Shown: positions 9,646-19,479, numbered from the stretch's first letter. The stretch is DNA of 64,000 nucleotides from Olleya marilimosa CAM030 (GCF_000518485.1 NZ_JADR01000011.1:1-64000); one strand, 5' to 3'. Notes: generated by a model not told the origin, from the letters alone. Numbers and translations are program-made.

Positions 9646-11529
9646 GTGAAAAACAACCGTCTTACTGCTACTACCATTATATTTTTATCTGTATTTTTTT
9701 TAACTCAAAAAGCTATAGGGCAATTAGGGTTTTGTAATGGAAATTCGGGAGATGCTATTTTTAATGAAACCTTTGGAATAGGAACAGGTCAAAGTGCACT
9801 GCCTATAGGAACTACAACGTATACCTATGCTAATGGATCAGAGCCTGAAGATGGTTTTTATACTGTTAGCAATACCTCTAATTTTTTTGATTGGTTTATT
9901 TTAGAAGATCATACCGAAGGAGATACTAACGGGAAAATGTTAGTAATAAATTCTGATTTTACATCTGGCGAATTTTATAGAACAACAATTAGTGGGCTAT
10001 GCGTTAATACATCTTATGAATTTTCTTCATGGTTAGTAAATTTAACACCATCCACAGGGTTTTGTGGTGCAGGAGCCATACCTATAAATGTGAGTTTTGA
10101 GATTTGGGATAGTACAGATTCTAATTTATTAGCTTCTGGTAGTACTGGAAATCTAGGTAGTTTACCAGCTCCAGAATGGTTACAATATGGATTAGTTTTT
10201 CAAACACTTCCAGGTCAAACCTCTGTTATTTTAAAAATGAAAAATAATGGTGTTGGTGGATGCGGAAATGATTTAGCTATTGATGATATTGTTTTTAAAA
10301 GTTGTGGTGATAATATATCAATAGCAGATCCATTAACAAATAACATGGTAAGTTTATGTAGTAGTCAAACACCTTATAGCACGTCTTTATCAGTAACGCC
10401 AGATAATAGTGTTTTCAGTACGCATTTTTATCAATGGGAAGAAAGTATAGACGGAATTACATGGACAGATATTATTGACGAAACCACTCAAAATATAACT
10501 ATAAATGGTATAACAGATACTAGGTATTATAGAAGTAAAGTCGCTGAGTCTTTTGCAAACTTAAATAATGACTTATGCAATATTGTGTCAGAAGTTTTTC
10601 AGGTAGAGGTAACACCATTGCCACCAACTCCAACACTTGCGTGTTGGGAAACTGCTACAATAAATAATACAACTTGTTCATGGGATATAGTTGGTACGCA
10701 ACCAATTCAGCCTATTGTAGCATGCTGGGAAACAGCGATATTTGACACTACAACTTGCACTTGGGAAGTTTCTGGTACGCAACCATTACAGCCTTCAGGA
10801 TTACAATGTTGGGAAACCACTACATTTAATACTACTACATGCGAATGGGATATTATTGGTGACCAACCATTTAATGAGGAGGCTGAATTTGTAATTTTAT
10901 GTCAAAATGAAACGATTACTTTACAAGCCACCACAGATATAATTAGTCCAACATATACTTGGGATACAGGTCAAACGACTTCGTTTTTAGAAGTAGATGC
11001 TTCTGGCATTTATACAGTAGAAGCAACAGATGGTTGTTTAACTACCATTATAACTTTTACTGTAGCGCAATTAGAAACACCATTAATTGAGTCTGTTACT
11101 TCCAGTGGAAACGATATTGTGGTAAACACAGGCAATACTGGTGATTTTGAATATTCTATAGATGGTATTAACTATCAAAATACAAATGTATTTTTTAATG
11201 TTGAAGGTGGCTTGTATACTATTTATATTAAAGCCAATGGATGTAATGATATAGTGACAACATTATTTTTACACTTTTACATACCACAATTTTTTACACC
11301 AAATAACGATACAAATAATGATACCTTCGATTTAAAAGTAATCCAATATTTTGAGTCTTCAGAAGTATATATATATGATCGTTTTGGTAAGCTTTTAAAA
11401 AGCTCAAAAAATAAACCCTTTTCTTGGGATGGTACATTTAACGGAAGTCCAATGCCTACATCAGATTATTGGTATGTTATAATAATAAATGGTCAGCGTC
11501 GAGTTGGACATTTTACTTTAAAACGGTAA
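9646..11529 (+). CDS. Secreted T9SS type B cargo protein with CWETA repeats (627 aa)
   Basis: Starts with GTG at 9646, directly followed by a good signal peptide (to about residue 25, KAIGQ), which supports this start. The N-terminal part (about 27-225) resembles a carbohydrate-binding or jelly-roll adhesion domain with paired cysteines. Three short repeats beginning CWET at residues 333, 360 and 388 follow, then an Ig-like segment (about 415-540). The C-terminus (about 545-627), with FTPNNDTNNDTF, VYIYDRFGKLL and SDYWYVI, is the gliding-motility-associated type B sorting domain. It is transcribed opposite to its neighbours, sits between pbpC and the alpha-2-macroglobulin, and has no PorP/SprF gene next to it. 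The ligand is unknown. Confidence 0.85.
   Translation: MKNNRLTATTIIFLSVFFLTQKAIGQLGFCNGNSGDAIFNETFGIGTGQSALPIGTTTYTYANGSEPEDGFYTVSNTSNFFDWFILEDHTEGDTNGKMLVINSDFTSGEFYRTTISGLCVNTSYEFSSWLVNLTPSTGFCGAGAIPINVSFEIWDSTDSNLLASGSTGNLGSLPAPEWLQYGLVFQTLPGQTSVILKMKNNGVGGCGNDLAIDDIVFKSCGDNISIADPLTNNMVSLCSSQTPYSTSLSVTPDNSVFSTHFYQWEESIDGITWTDIIDETTQNITINGITDTRYYRSKVAESFANLNNDLCNIVSEVFQVEVTPLPPTPTLACWETATINNTTCSWDIVGTQPIQPIVACWETAIFDTTTCTWEVSGTQPLQPSGLQCWETTTFNTTTCEWDIIGDQPFNEEAEFVILCQNETITLQATTDIISPTYTWDTGQTTSFLEVDASGIYTVEATDGCLTTIITFTVAQLETPLIESVTSSGNDIVVNTGNTGDFEYSIDGINYQNTNVFFNVEGGLYTIYIKANGCNDIVTTLFLHFYIPQFFTPNNDTNNDTFDLKVIQYFESSEVYIYDRFGKLLKSSKNKPFSWDGTFNGSPMPTSDYWYVIIINGQRRVGHFTLKR
10642..10872 (+). 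repeat. Three tandem CWET...TTC-W...QP protein repeats
   Basis: Three copies of the pattern CWET(A/T)xxxxTTCxW(D/E)(I/V)xGxQP start at residues 333, 360 and 388, giving periods of 27 and 28 residues. Each has two cysteines and two tryptophans. The DNA copies are clearly related but diverged (tgttgggaa, tgctgggaa, tgttgggaa). They look like a small disulphide-stabilised stalk or binding repeat. Confidence 0.85.
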
Positions 11530-11532
11530 GGG

Positions 11533-11547
11533 TTTCTGCGAAAGCAG
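11533..11547 (+). repeat. Dispersed GAAA-loop hairpin, copy 1 (TTTCTGCGAAAGCAG)
   Basis: The stem CTGC/GCAG closes a GAAA tetraloop and lies between the convergent ends of the genes at 9646-11529 and 11550-12023. It belongs to a four-copy family TTTC(N)GCGAAAGC(N)G in this window. It could end transcription weakly, but no U-tract follows. Confidence 0.6.
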
Positions 11548-11549
11548 TA

Positions 11550-12023
11550 TTATAAATTTAAAGTTTTTAATACAGATTTAAGTTCGGTTTCTTTTTGCGT
11601 GCCAATAATAAATTTACTTCCATTTTTAAGTGTGATGGAAAGTCCTTTGTTGCCTTTTATATTATAAACTGTCCCGTATTTAGTCCATAGTCTAATTCCC
11701 CAACCACCAACAAAACCATAGTTTACAACTTCCATGGTTTTAACATCTTTTAATTTAATCTTCTTTTTTACAAAAGGAATAAAAGACATTCTAATTTCGG
11801 AGTGGTCTATTTCTGTTTTCAAACGAATTAATCCAAAAAGCCCAATGACCAAAAAAAAGATTATTGTAAATGTAATTAGACCTTGATTAGATAAAGGTTT
11901 GTCACCAAAACTTTGACCAATAATTAGTTGTTTATAAACACCATATACTGGTATTAATCCAATACCAATTAGTAATACCCAAAGCCACCATTGGTTAAAT
12001 TTTTGTACTTCTTTAAATTTCAT
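11550..12023 (-). CDS. Small membrane protein with PH-like C-terminal domain (157 aa, function unknown)
   Basis: Two hydrophobic segments (about residues 12-33 and 47-68) are followed by a soluble beta-rich part (about 70-157) with basic and hydrophobic alternation (IRMSFIPFVKKKIKLKDV, ITLKNGSKFIIGTQK). This layout resembles bacterial PH-domain membrane proteins of the Bacteroidota, which are of unknown function. It lies downstream of the alpha-2-macroglobulin gene on the same strand but is separated from it by a hairpin terminator. No catalytic motif is visible. Confident as a gene, not as to role. Confidence 0.75.
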   Translation of the reverse strand: MKFKEVQKFNQWWLWVLLIGIGLIPVYGVYKQLIIGQSFGDKPLSNQGLITFTIIFFLVIGLFGLIRLKTEIDHSEIRMSFIPFVKKKIKLKDVKTMEVVNYGFVGGWGIRLWTKYGTVYNIKGNKGLSITLKNGSKFIIGTQKETELKSVLKTLNL

Positions 12024-12044
12024 AATACTAGTTTTAGGTATTAA

Positions 12045-12070
12045 AATATTCCCACTTTTGTGGGAATATT
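12045..12070 (-). terminator. Intrinsic terminator of the alpha-2-macroglobulin gene
   Basis: A perfect 11-bp stem (AATATTCCCAC with GTGGGAATATT) and a four-base loop begin immediately after the stop codon at 12071-12073. On the leftward strand the stem runs into a short T-run (ATATTTTAA). Confidence 0.75.
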
Positions 12071-15000
12071 CTATTTTTCAACTTCAATCCATTGACCTTT
12101 ATTTCTTACAAAAAACTTGTTGTCATACATTGCTTCTGCTTGTAATCCTGGTAAATAATATTGACCTAAATACGAAGCATTAAGCATAACATTAAATGTG
12201 TTAGTTTTTTTAGGACCCAAGTCAAAATAAAAATTAACACGATCGTCTCTAATATCTGTAAACCTAGCTTGACTTGAAGTTGAAGCTCCAAAATCTGTAA
12301 AACGTGTATTTACAATTTCCCAACCTGACGGAAAAATTTGTGTTAAAGCAATATCATTAACGTTATAGTCTTTAGTATTAGTTATTTGTACTGTTGCAAC
12401 AAAATCTTGACCTTGTTGTAATTTAGAAACATCAATTTTGTTGCCTTTTAAATCCTTGTATATTACACTTGTAGTAAGACCTCTTTGTTCTGCTAATTCT
12501 TGTCCTAATGGTAGCTTACCAGAATTTAATACACGCACGTAAACTATGTTTTCTTTGTTGTTTTTAACGGTTATACTGTTACTACCATAATTAACTCTTA
12601 AAGTACGTTGTGCAATAGCATTTTTAGTATCTATTGTTTCGGTTTTACCATTAATTGTGTAGCTTAATTTCATTGCTTTTCCGCCATTAGCATTAACCAT
12701 TTTAGCCATAGCTAACAAACTGTAAGCAGTAGTTTGAGTACTCATCCAACGTTGACTAGAAAGGTCTTTTGCAATAGTTTCAGATAAATCTTTAACACGT
12801 TTGTCTTTGGTTAAAATCATAGTTTCTAAAGCCATAGCTCTGTTTCTGTCAACAGATCCATAGGTGTAATAATTATATTTTTGTGGCTTAAAGTTAATAT
12901 TTGCAGTACTTGACACTTGGTTACTGGCTTCGGTTTGACCAGCTAAAGCATAAGCAGCAGCTAAACGCCATTTGGCTTCGTTAGAAATTTCTGAAAATTC
13001 GCGTAAGCGATTCATAGCACTTAAATCTGGACTTCCTGCTAGCGCTAATGTGTATAAACGATAGGCTTGTGCTAAGTCCGAGTTGTAAGTTCTGTAACTT
13101 GGTCTCCAACTTTGTGCAGCTTGTTTTTGGTATTTTATCCAGTTACTTTTAAAGGTTAATGGTAATACAAAACCTTTTTTCTCTGCTTCTAATAAGAAAT
13201 GTCCAGCATAACTAGTTCCCCAATCATTAGCGCTATTTTCTCCAATCCAATAGCTCATACCTCCATTTGGTCTTTGAAAATGACCTAAACGTTTGATTCC
13301 GTTTTCTATGTTAGTTTGTATTTCTTGTTTTTTATTGAAAGATAAATCAAAGATGTCTTGCAAGAATAACTGCGGAAATACACTTGATGTGGTTTGCTCT
13401 ACACAACCATGAGGATATTGGACTAAGTATTGTAGTCTTCTAGTAAAATCCATTGGAGGTAATGTTGAAAACTCTACACTAGCGCTATTGGTTCCTGCCA
13501 CACCAAAAGTACTAAAGTCTATGGTTTTAGTGGCATTTGGATCTAGCGTCGCATCTAAACTTGTCGATGAGATTGGATTTACGTTTTCAACATCAATTTC
13601 TACTTTATAAGTTGAAGATTCACCATTTCCAGTTGCAATGACTTCAACAGTATTGATACCTTTTGCTTTGCTAACATCTAACTCAAAATAAGCCATTTGC
13701 TCATCTGGACGTGCAAAGGTTAGCGCTTTAGTTTGGTCTCCAACAACTGTAATTCCGCTGCTTAATTTTAATTTAACAGAAACGTTTTTTACATTAGGTT
13801 CCATTGTAAAAACAGTAACAGGTAGTGTTACCTTTTCTCCTGGACTTAATTTTCTTGGAAGCGTTGCTAAAACCATTAATGGTTTTTTGACTTGTACAGA
13901 TTTGTCAGTGCTTCCGTATGCTTCAGTTGTGTTATTACCTGCAACAACCATTGTTCTAACTGCGCCAACGTAATTAGGCATTTTTATTTTATGTGTTTTT
14001 CTTCCGCCAGCTTCTAACTTAAATGGTCCTAAAAATTTAACTACAGGTTTAAATCTGTTAGCTTTTTTGTTTTTTCCATCAGCTGCACTTCCATCTCCTC
14101 CAATAGCAAAAACTTGTTCTATACTTCCGCTATATGCACCAACAACATCATCAAAAACGTCCCAAGTTTTAACGCCTAAAGCCTCTCTAGCATAAAAGGA
14201 TTGCCATGCGTTTGGTGTTTTAAAACGTGTTAAGTCTAAAAGACCTTCTTCCACCATAGCAATAGTATAAGTCATGGCTTTGTTATTTTTTTCTGAAACA
14301 AATACTTCAAATTCTTGTTCAGGTTTTAATACGCTTGGCATTCTTATTTCTGGCTCTAATTTGGTATTTGGATCTTCAACCAATAACGGAATTACACCAA
14401 ATAAGCGTAACGGTAAATCGTTAGCAGTAGATGCATGTGGTTGTAACAATGAGATATTAATAAATACGTTTGGAGCCATCTGTTTAGTAATTGGAATGTC
14501 TACAGTCGTTTCTCCTTTTTTAGTTTTTACCCATTTAGTTTGTAAGACTTCAGATCCGTTTTCTATACTAACTAATGCGCGACCTTCTGTACCTGATGGG
14601 AATGTGATTTTTGCAGTTTCGCCAACATTATAGTGTTCTTTATCTGCAGCAAACACTAACATTTTTGCAGCTTCCTTATCTCCAGAAGGTTGGCGTTTCC
14701 ACCAGTCTTTATAAAAGTATGCAGTGCGACCAGTCATGTGACCAGATACAGGGTCTTTTATGGTAATATAATAACGACCACCTTCGTTTTCTGGAACTTT
14801 AATATTAAAGGATGCTTTACCGCTTGCATTGGTATTTACCTTACTGTTTAAAAACGGTTTATGGTAGCTGCTTGATGTATATTGTGATAGGTTGTCGTAA
14901 GACGAGTTCCACCACCAACGCCATTCTATTTTATAGACTTTAATTTCTAAATTATTGCGCTTAATTGGTTTGCCTTGATCGTTTACGGTTACTAAATCAA

Positions 15001-17647
15001 ACGTATGATTTTCGTCTGTAAAAAAGGAGCCATAAGCTTTTCCTTTAGGTGATTTTAAACCAACAAATGAGTTGTATGGAGCGTAAGGCTTGGTGAAAGC
15101 ATCCATTGAAAAATCGCCTCCGTTTTCAAAAGCGCGAATTAAAAATTGTGCATTAAGCATACCTGGAGCCTCTTGACCAATATTTAAGTTTTTAGTGATA
15201 TCTGCTAAACCTTCGGTATCCACATTACCTTCAAAGATAGTAACCTCTTCTGTACTAAAGTTTTTGGATGGATCTATAAATTGATAGTCTTCGTAATTTT
15301 TAAAACTAGAATAAGAGGTGCTAAATTTTGCTTTAATTTCGGCTTTTACATTTTTAGCAGGTGCACCATGTAGCCAGTTTACAGCTAGTTTTCCGTTTAA
15401 AGGTGAATTGGATTTAAGTATATCGTCTTCAAAGTCTATTTTAATTTTAAGTCTATTTGGTTTTACAGTTTCGACTTTAAGTCCTTTATAAAATGTTGCT
15501 CCTCCAACGCTAATTTTTGCATTCCAGTTTCCTGTTTTGTCTTCAGTTGCTGTTGGAATGTTAAATTGGTAAAAATTATTAACACCTTGATTGCTTATGT
15601 TTTTATAGGCTAGTTTACCGTTAGCATCGGTTACTTCTAATTTTACTGGATGTCCTTTTGGTAGCTTGTTTGCTATGTCATTTAGCATAAAAGTTAAATG
15701 AATAGAATCTCCTGGTCGCCAAACACCTCTTTCGGTATAAATATAACCTTTTAGTCCACGTTGTAATGTTGCTCCTGAAACATCAAATTTACTGAGTGAT
15801 AGCGAGTTTCCGTCGCGTAATTTCACGTAAGTGTTATTATTACCTTTAGACACTATTGCAAAAGCAGCTAACTTATCTGTTTTTATTTTTGCTAATCCAT
15901 CGTTATCGGTATTAGTGGTTGCTAATTCTTGTTGTTGGAAATTATATAATATCACTTTTGCAGCAGGTTCTGGATTAGTGCTAAGTATATTTGTTACTGC
16001 AAAATGGTAGGTGTTACCAGCTCCTTTTTTTACTATAGCACCTAGATTAGAACCAATTAAGTTTTGCGAAATAACCTTGTTATTGTAATAGGCATCGTGG
16101 CATGGATTGTTGCGCTCTCTCCAATTATAATTATTGTCGCGATAGCTGTAAGTGATATTGTCCCAATATTCTTCTTCTTTTAAATCTTCATCTTCTGTGG
16201 ATGTGTAAGTATAATCTCCACCACCATAATAATAGTCGTCTTCATAATAGTAGTCATCCTCATAATAGTCCTCTTCATCATTGTTACTGATATTTGCATT
16301 AGCATCACAGTCGTACAACGAGTATGCTTTTTTATAATCCAACTCTACGCGATAAATTGCGCCTGGATCTGATTTTATATATTTAGAAAGATCAATACTA
16401 TAGGTTTTCCATTTTCCATCATTTTCTATTGGGTTTTCAATTAGTTTTATGGTGTGTTTAGCAATACGACGACCAACACGTCTTATTTGGTTTTGATTAT
16501 TACTTTCAAGAGTATTGTCCTGTAAGAATTGTAAGATATTATCTTCAAAAATTTTAATTATTCTAACATCTACAGCGCTTAAGTTTACAGCTTCAAAATT
16601 GAATTTTAACTCTTGCGAATCTGGTAAAATTACACCACTATTAATTAGTTTAACTTGAGGTTTGACGTCTTCAAAAGCAATAGTCTCGCTAAATGGTGTT
16701 TTTAGTTTGTAATCGTCCACGTTTTTTATGCCTTGAAAAACATCGACTTGCACATTACCTGTAATTTTAGATTCTGGATAGGCTTTTAACACGTTTCCGT
16801 TTACAATAAACTTAGGGTTTTTGCTATTTTGGATGGTGACTAAACCATCAAAATTTTGTTGCTTTTTAATTGGGTCAGAAAAGTTAATTGATAAATATTG
16901 TTCTGGTGTCTGAATAACGTTTACAGACATGATTTTAAAATTGTTTTTTCCAGGAATTGGAAATGTATTTTCTCCAGAGTTGTCTGCTTTTATTGCTTTA
17001 CCATTCCATTTAATTAAGATTTCAGAATCATCAACTAAACGGTTAATACTATCTATTTTAAATTCAAAATATTTTGAAGGTTGACTCTTTTCGTTCCATT
17101 CAATTTTTAAGTCTTTTCCTTTTTGCGTTGCGCTAATTAGTTGTTTGGCTTGTTGTAACGTAATAATGTCAGATGCTTTTGCTACACCTAAAAGATATTG
17201 CCACTCTTTAGAGTAAGATTGTAAATCGTTAGTTTCAATAACAAAATTTGGAGTAATAGTTTTAAACTGAAACGTATAGCTGCTAAATTGTTTTGGAAGG
17301 TCTTTGTATAATTCGCCTAAACTAATTGTCGCTGCATATTCTGTATCTGGTTTCAGGTTTTCATCAGGAACAAATCTTAAGGAGTGATCGTTTATTACAA
17401 CAATTTTTCCTTCAACGTAAGGTGAAATTTTAAACACATTTTTATCTAGCACTTGGTCAGGCTCCCAACCGTCTACCACTTTTGCTAAATTAATATTAAT
17501 ATTATCTGCTACAGACACACGACCCGAAGTTGTATAACTTATATAATCTCTAAATTTAAAAAGGTTATCCGTTTCAGTGACTTCTTTTTTACAAGAAGCA
17601 GCTAGAATAAACACAAAAAATAAGATTGATAGCGATTTTAATTTCAT
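12071..17647 (-). CDS. Bacterial alpha-2-macroglobulin family lipoprotein (1858 aa)
   Basis: Periplasmic protease-trapping lipoprotein of the YfhM type. A lipobox (ILAASC, Cys19) is followed by N-terminal MG-type beta domains, a bait/MG region and the thioester domain. The thioester motif GCVEQ is intact at about residues 1413-1417, in the context YPHGCVEQTTS; the Cys and Gln would form the reactive thioester that cross-links attacking proteases. An alpha-helical complement-like domain (about 1410-1690) and a C-terminal receptor-binding-like domain complete the usual architecture. An unusual acidic, tyrosine-rich low-complexity stretch lies at about residues 453-500 (DEEDYYEDDYYYEDDYYYGG). 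The normal partner is PBP1C, encoded nearby at 7206-9563. The 5' side carries a 12-bp inverted repeat. Confidence 0.93.
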   Translation of the reverse strand: MKLKSLSILFFVFILAASCKKEVTETDNLFKFRDYISYTTSGRVSVADNININLAKVVDGWEPDQVLDKNVFKISPYVEGKIVVINDHSLRFVPDENLKPDTEYAATISLGELYKDLPKQFSSYTFQFKTITPNFVIETNDLQSYSKEWQYLLGVAKASDIITLQQAKQLISATQKGKDLKIEWNEKSQPSKYFEFKIDSINRLVDDSEILIKWNGKAIKADNSGENTFPIPGKNNFKIMSVNVIQTPEQYLSINFSDPIKKQQNFDGLVTIQNSKNPKFIVNGNVLKAYPESKITGNVQVDVFQGIKNVDDYKLKTPFSETIAFEDVKPQVKLINSGVILPDSQELKFNFEAVNLSAVDVRIIKIFEDNILQFLQDNTLESNNQNQIRRVGRRIAKHTIKLIENPIENDGKWKTYSIDLSKYIKSDPGAIYRVELDYKKAYSLYDCDANANISNNDEEDYYEDDYYYEDDYYYGGGDYTYTSTEDEDLKEEEYWDNITYSYRDNNYNWRERNNPCHDAYYNNKVISQNLIGSNLGAIVKKGAGNTYHFAVTNILSTNPEPAAKVILYNFQQQELATTNTDNDGLAKIKTDKLAAFAIVSKGNNNTYVKLRDGNSLSLSKFDVSGATLQRGLKGYIYTERGVWRPGDSIHLTFMLNDIANKLPKGHPVKLEVTDANGKLAYKNISNQGVNNFYQFNIPTATEDKTGNWNAKISVGGATFYKGLKVETVKPNRLKIKIDFEDDILKSNSPLNGKLAVNWLHGAPAKNVKAEIKAKFSTSYSSFKNYEDYQFIDPSKNFSTEEVTIFEGNVDTEGLADITKNLNIGQEAPGMLNAQFLIRAFENGGDFSMDAFTKPYAPYNSFVGLKSPKGKAYGSFFTDENHTFDLVTVNDQGKPIKRNNLEIKVYKIEWRWWWNSSYDNLSQYTSSSYHKPFLNSKVNTNASGKASFNIKVPENEGGRYYITIKDPVSGHMTGRTAYFYKDWWKRQPSGDKEAAKMLVFAADKEHYNVGETAKITFPSGTEGRALVSIENGSEVLQTKWVKTKKGETTVDIPITKQMAPNVFINISLLQPHASTANDLPLRLFGVIPLLVEDPNTKLEPEIRMPSVLKPEQEFEVFVSEKNNKAMTYTIAMVEEGLLDLTRFKTPNAWQSFYAREALGVKTWDVFDDVVGAYSGSIEQVFAIGGDGSAADGKNKKANRFKPVVKFLGPFKLEAGGRKTHKIKMPNYVGAVRTMVVAGNNTTEAYGSTDKSVQVKKPLMVLATLPRKLSPGEKVTLPVTVFTMEPNVKNVSVKLKLSSGITVVGDQTKALTFARPDEQMAYFELDVSKAKGINTVEVIATGNGESSTYKVEIDVENVNPISSTSLDATLDPNATKTIDFSTFGVAGTNSASVEFSTLPPMDFTRRLQYLVQYPHGCVEQTTSSVFPQLFLQDIFDLSFNKKQEIQTNIENGIKRLGHFQRPNGGMSYWIGENSANDWGTSYAGHFLLEAEKKGFVLPLTFKSNWIKYQKQAAQSWRPSYRTYNSDLAQAYRLYTLALAGSPDLSAMNRLREFSEISNEAKWRLAAAYALAGQTEASNQVSSTANINFKPQKYNYYTYGSVDRNRAMALETMILTKDKRVKDLSETIAKDLSSQRWMSTQTTAYSLLAMAKMVNANGGKAMKLSYTINGKTETIDTKNAIAQRTLRVNYGSNSITVKNNKENIVYVRVLNSGKLPLGQELAEQRGLTTSVIYKDLKGNKIDVSKLQQGQDFVATVQITNTKDYNVNDIALTQIFPSGWEIVNTRFTDFGASTSSQARFTDIRDDRVNFYFDLGPKKTNTFNVMLNASYLGQYYLPGLQAEAMYDNKFFVRNKGQWIEVEK

Positions 17648-17683
17648 GGTAAACAGTATTATGTATCGTTTTATAGATGTAAG

Positions 17684-17735
17684 ATCAGTTTTTGAGAAAA
17701 AAACGTGATATTTGGTTTTTATATCAAAAACTGAT
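17684..17735. repeat. 12-bp perfect inverted repeat upstream of the alpha-2-macroglobulin gene
   Basis: ATCAGTTTTTGA (17684-17695) and TCAAAAACTGAT (17724-17735) are exact complements separated by 28 bp. The spacer holds a smaller GATAT/ATATC pair. The site lies in the 266-bp gap between the divergent genes at 12071-17647 and 17914-19467, 37 bp before the macroglobulin start. It could be a leader stem-loop or an operator; the sequence does not decide. Confidence 0.6.
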
Positions 17736-17913
17736 GTTAAAGTTATATCAAATTTTGAATTTTAAGGCATTAACCACACACAATTATTAATTAATTTTCG
17801 TCTCTTTTTTTTGAATAAAAGCTTAACAGTATTATAAGACAGGACGTATTTTAAAACGAAGAAATATTAGTATATTCGCTAAAAATTAAATAATTCGTAA
17901 AAATTAAAGAAAT

Positions 17914-19467
17914 ATGCAAGCAGTTTCAACTGATTTCGGAATAAAAGAAGCTTTACAACAGTTAGGCTTAAAAGATATAAATGAAGGGACTTCAACTGGG
18001 TCTAATAATTTTGGAAGTGGAGATTTAATCGCTTCATATTCTCCTACTGATGGTAAATTAATAGGAAAAGTGTCTACAACAACTAAGGAAGATTACGAAA
18101 AAGTAATCACGACAGCTACTGAGGCTTTTAAAAGTTTTAGAGCAATGCCTGCACCACAAAGAGGTGAGATTGTAAGACAATTTGGTAATAAATTAAGAGA
18201 ATTAAAAGAACCTTTAGGGAAGTTAGTCTCTTACGAGATGGGTAAATCTTTACAAGAAGGATATGGAGAAGTACAAGAAATGATTGACATCTGCGATTTT
18301 GCAGTAGGATTATCAAGACAACTTAATGGACAAACAATTCCGTCTGAACGTCCAGGACACGTAATGCGCGAACAATGGCACTCTTTAGGTGTTGTTGGTA
18401 TAATCTCAGCATTTAACTTTCCTGTAGCAGTTTGGGCCTGGAACACAGCTTTAGCATGGGTTTGTGGTGATGTATGTATCTGGAAAGGATCAGAAAAAGC
18501 ACCACTTTGCTCTGTAGCTTGTCAAAATATAATTGCAGAAGTTTTAAAAGACAACAATTTACCAGAAGGTATTTCTTGTATTATTAATGGAGACTACAAA
18601 GTAGGAGAATTTATGACAACAGATCATAGAATACCATTAATATCTGCAACAGGATCTACTAGAATGGGACGTATTGTTGGAGCAACAGTAGCAGAGCGTT
18701 TTGGAAAATCTTTATTAGAATTAGGAGGAAACAACGCAATCATTATTACACCAACAGCAGATTTAAAAGTAGTTGTTCCAGGTGCTGTATTTGGTGCAGT
18801 TGGTACTTGTGGTCAACGTTGTACATCAACTAGAAGACTAATTATTCACGAATCGGTTTACGATAAAGTAAGAGATGCAATTGTTGGAGCTTACGGTCAA
18901 TTAACAATTGGTAATCCTTTAGATGAAAAAAATCATATTGGACCATTAATAGACAAAGACTCAGTAAATACGTATTTAGCTGCAATCGAAAAAGCAAAAG
19001 CTGAAGGAGGTAACGTACTAGTTGAAGGTGGTGTTTTAGAAGGTGAAGGTTATGAGTCTGGTTGTTATGTTAAGCCAGCTATCATTGAAGCAGAAAATAG
19101 TTTTGAAATTGTACAGCACGAAACATTTGCACCAATTTTATATTTAATGAAATATTCTGGTGAGGTAGAGAACGCAATTGCTGTTCAAAACGGAGTAGCA
19201 CAAGGTTTATCTTCTGCAATCATGACTAACGAAATGAAAGAAGCAGAAAAATTCTTATCATTTGCAGGATCTGATTGTGGTATTGCAAATGTAAACATTG
19301 GGACTTCTGGAGCAGAAATTGGTGGTGCTTTTGGAGGAGAAAAAGAAACAGGTGGTGGACGTGAGTCTGGATCTGATGCTTGGAAAGTATACATGAGAAG
19401 ACAAACAAACACAGTAAATTATTCTGACGAATTACCTTTAGCTCAAGGTATTAAGTTTGATTTATAA
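17914..19467 (+). CDS. ALDH7-family aldehyde dehydrogenase (alpha-aminoadipic semialdehyde dehydrogenase type)
   Basis: NAD(P)-dependent cytosolic aldehyde dehydrogenase of 517 residues. The cofactor-side segment SAFNFPVAVW contains the catalytic asparagine. E269 in LELGGNNA is the general base and C303 in GTCGQRCTSTRR the nucleophile. The GQRCTSTRR context, SGCYVKP and the C-terminal SDAWKVYMRRQT are typical of family 7 (antiquitin, lysine-degradation branch; AmaB). The substrate is therefore most likely alpha-aminoadipic semialdehyde/piperideine-6-carboxylate, but this is inferred from family. It is monocistronic: divergent from the macroglobulin gene and closed by a strong terminator. The near-consensus -7 element TATATTCG at about 17870 may be its promoter. 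Confidence 0.9.
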   Translation: MQAVSTDFGIKEALQQLGLKDINEGTSTGSNNFGSGDLIASYSPTDGKLIGKVSTTTKEDYEKVITTATEAFKSFRAMPAPQRGEIVRQFGNKLRELKEPLGKLVSYEMGKSLQEGYGEVQEMIDICDFAVGLSRQLNGQTIPSERPGHVMREQWHSLGVVGIISAFNFPVAVWAWNTALAWVCGDVCIWKGSEKAPLCSVACQNIIAEVLKDNNLPEGISCIINGDYKVGEFMTTDHRIPLISATGSTRMGRIVGATVAERFGKSLLELGGNNAIIITPTADLKVVVPGAVFGAVGTCGQRCTSTRRLIIHESVYDKVRDAIVGAYGQLTIGNPLDEKNHIGPLIDKDSVNTYLAAIEKAKAEGGNVLVEGGVLEGEGYESGCYVKPAIIEAENSFEIVQHETFAPILYLMKYSGEVENAIAVQNGVAQGLSSAIMTNEMKEAEKFLSFAGSDCGIANVNIGTSGAEIGGAFGGEKETGGGRESGSDAWKVYMRRQTNTVNYSDELPLAQGIKFDL

Positions 19468-19479
19468 TAAATAGGTTTT

